Shown here: positions 5,824-6,744 of the stretch, in pieces
Position numbering within the stretch: the stretch's first letter is position 1
How the letters are laid out: each line of letters starts with the position of its first letter
Origin: Actinomycetota bacterium
Lineage (GTDB): Bacteria > Actinomycetota > Thermoleophilia > Gaiellales > Gaiellaceae
Assembly: GCA_013812465.1 (NCBI GenBank)
Contig: JACCTK010000244.1
Coordinates: 1-6,744 of the forward strand
Reading direction: 5' to 3'
DNA: 6,744 nt
Position numbers and translations under genes: made by a program
Notes under the pieces: generated by a model
What the model was told of the DNA's origin: nothing
Database searches by the model: none
What the model saw: only the letters and a program-made list of their open reading frames with translations

Positions 5824-6501
5824 TCACGACGCGCGCGGAATGATCCACGTCTGGCGCGCGAGCGCCAGAAGCTCACCATCCTCTGCGAAGAGCGCGGTGC
5901 CCGCGAAGAGCTTCCGGCCATCCTCGCCGAGCGGCCAGGATGCGACGGCGCAGGAATCGCCCACGGCGGGGACACGCAGGATACGAGCGGTCATCCGCCC
6001 GAGAACGGCTCCCCCCCGCCCTTCTGCGCCGACCGCGAAGGCGCCGGGACAGTCGATCGCCGCCCACACGATCTCCGGTGCCGACTCGGTGGCGATCCAG
6101 GGCGCCGCGTGCAACGGCTCACGACCTGCGACCGGACCGACACGGATTCCGAGCACGTCGCCGTCAGCGCGCTCGCCGCAGACGAAGCACTCGTTGAACT
6201 CCCCGCTCCATTCGCGTACGTGGCGCTCGCGCGCACGCTCCGCCTCCGCGATCGACACGGGAGGTGGAGCCTGAATGTCGAGCGTCGCCGGCCGAGCCTC
6301 GGCGACAATCTCGTCTCCGTCCAGGAGGAGCGCCAAATCGCCGTCATGTCGGACGACGAGGGAACGATCGAGAGGTGGAGGCAGGCGGAGAGTGACCTCG
6401 ACGTCCTTCACGTCGACGAACGCGGCCAGACGACCCGCCGCGTAGCCGCCGTTGGCCGACGCGGACGGTCCGCGGAAGCGGCGGGAAATGGTGACCTCCA
6501 T
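5824..6501 (-). CDS. Hotdog-fold (PaaI/thioesterase-like) protein
   Basis: This 225-aa protein resembles actinobacterial proteins of the hotdog/thioesterase superfamily, which act on acyl-CoA or acyl-carrier thioesters. Visible landmarks are an N-terminal FRGPSASANGGYAAG (9-23), a central CFVCGERADGDVLGIR (105-120) with a CxxC pair, and VWAAIDCPG (145-153), followed by strand-rich sequence with a GRMTARI segment. The layout suggests two hotdog-like halves joined around the CFVCG segment. No signal peptide or membrane helix is seen. It starts with ATG at 6499-6501 without a clear Shine-Dalgarno. It converges on the PAS gene with a 32-bp gap and diverges from nadE. The ligase gene nearby makes an acyl-CoA role attractive, but they are not co-transcribed. 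I am fairly confident of the superfamily and not of the reaction. Confidence 0.65.
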   Translation of the reverse strand: MEVTISRRFRGPSASANGGYAAGRLAAFVDVKDVEVTLRLPPPLDRSLVVRHDGDLALLLDGDEIVAEARPATLDIQAPPPVSIAEAERARERHVREWSGEFNECFVCGERADGDVLGIRVGPVAGREPLHAAPWIATESAPEIVWAAIDCPGAFAVGAEGRGGAVLGRMTARILRVPAVGDSCAVASWPLGEDGRKLFAGTALFAEDGELLALARQTWIIPRAS

Positions 6502-6552
6502 GCGCCCGCACTCTAATGTCTAGACTAGGTTTGTGACTGTGAGGCGAAAACC
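6502..6552. promoter_or_regulatory. Divergent promoter region between the hotdog gene and nadE
   Basis: This 51-bp gap must serve both genes. On the minus strand TAGAGT (6515-6510) lies 8 nt before the hotdog ATG, placing the start of transcription at or beside that codon. On the plus strand TAGGTT (6526-6531) or TAGACT (6521-6526) fits the TAnnnT -10 form for nadE. An 8-bp palindrome GTCTAGAC (6518-6525) sits between them. No good -35 elements were found, so the assignments are tentative. Confidence 0.35.
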
Positions 6553-6744
6553 TTGAGACTCGCTCTCGCGCAGATCAACACGGTCGTGGGCGATCTTGGA
6601 GGCAATCGCGCGAAGATCCTCGACCGTCTCGCGGATGCGCGCGACGCGCGTGCCGATGTGGTGGTCTTTCCGGAGCTCACGATCACGGGCTACCCGCCCG
6701 AGGATCTCCTGCTTCGTCCCGGTTTCATCCGCGCTGCCCACGAG
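6553..6744 (+). CDS. nadE: Glutamine-dependent NAD+ synthetase, N-terminal part (cut by window end)
   Basis: The 64 codons present are the start of the glutaminase (nitrilase-fold) domain that supplies ammonia to the C-terminal NAD+ synthetase domain, the last step of NAD+ biosynthesis. The opening [17 protein letters not shown] (2-18) and [21 protein letters not shown] (36-56) are family hallmarks. E41 in FPEL is the expected general base of the Glu-Lys-Cys triad; the Lys and Cys lie beyond the window. Deamido-NAD+ is amidated using glutamine and ATP in the cytoplasm. The start is TTG at 6553-6555, supported by GAGG (6541-6544) 8 nt upstream and by alignment to the usual MRLALAQIN beginning. 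No in-frame ATG or GTG lies just upstream. The call could only be wrong if this were another nitrilase-family amidase, which GYPPEDLL argues against. Confidence 0.88.
   Translation, partial: MRLALAQINTVVGDLGGNRAKILDRLADARDARADVVVFPELTITGYPPEDLLLRPGFIRAAHE

Noticed and set aside
1..6744. tRNA, rRNA or CRISPR array
   Set aside because: No cloverleaf with a GTTCGA-type T-loop, no rRNA-like conserved sequence and no regularly spaced direct repeats were seen on either strand.

Overview
The window is GC-rich throughout (third codon positions are almost all G or C). It uses GTG and TTG starts freely, has overlapping operonic genes, and several genes appear to be translated from leaderless or nearly leaderless transcripts. 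Together with the protein content this suggests a high-GC actinobacterium, possibly of the Thermoleophilia type. That assignment is inference; no rRNA or other strict marker is present.

Layout. Bases 1-421 contain no convincing protein gene. They hold a near-consensus sigma-70 promoter, a compactly foldable stretch of about 170 nt that ends in an intrinsic terminator (candidate small RNA), a second perfect hairpin, a smaller hairpin, and a hairpin next to the end of the following gene. Bases 422-2448 (minus strand) are a two-gene operon: a 14-TM DHA2-type MFS exporter followed by a TetR regulator whose GTG start overlaps the exporter stop codon. A palindromic TetR-type operator lies between this operon and a divergent plus-strand pair (2471-5138): an acetyl-CoA-synthetase-like acyl-CoA ligase and an SDR oxidoreductase, overlapping by 11 bp. 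A 168-bp imperfect palindrome with 13-bp terminal inverted repeats and TTAA at both ends (5154-5321) follows and looks like a MITE. Next come a small stand-alone zinc-ribbon plus PAS protein (5357-5791), a convergent hotdog-fold protein (5824-6501, minus) and, divergent from it, the first 64 codons of a glutamine-dependent NAD+ synthetase (6553 to the window end).

How the genes may work together. The TetR protein probably represses the shared divergent region, so it could control both the exporter and the ligase/SDR pair. The ligase lacks the tryptophan that restricts true acetyl-CoA synthetases to acetate, so a larger acid is expected. The SDR would act on an alcohol or ketone in the same pathway. 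The hotdog protein is a plausible acyl-CoA partner but belongs to a separate transcription unit. The two items most worth following up are the 168-bp palindromic element and the promoter-to-terminator RNA candidate at the left end.
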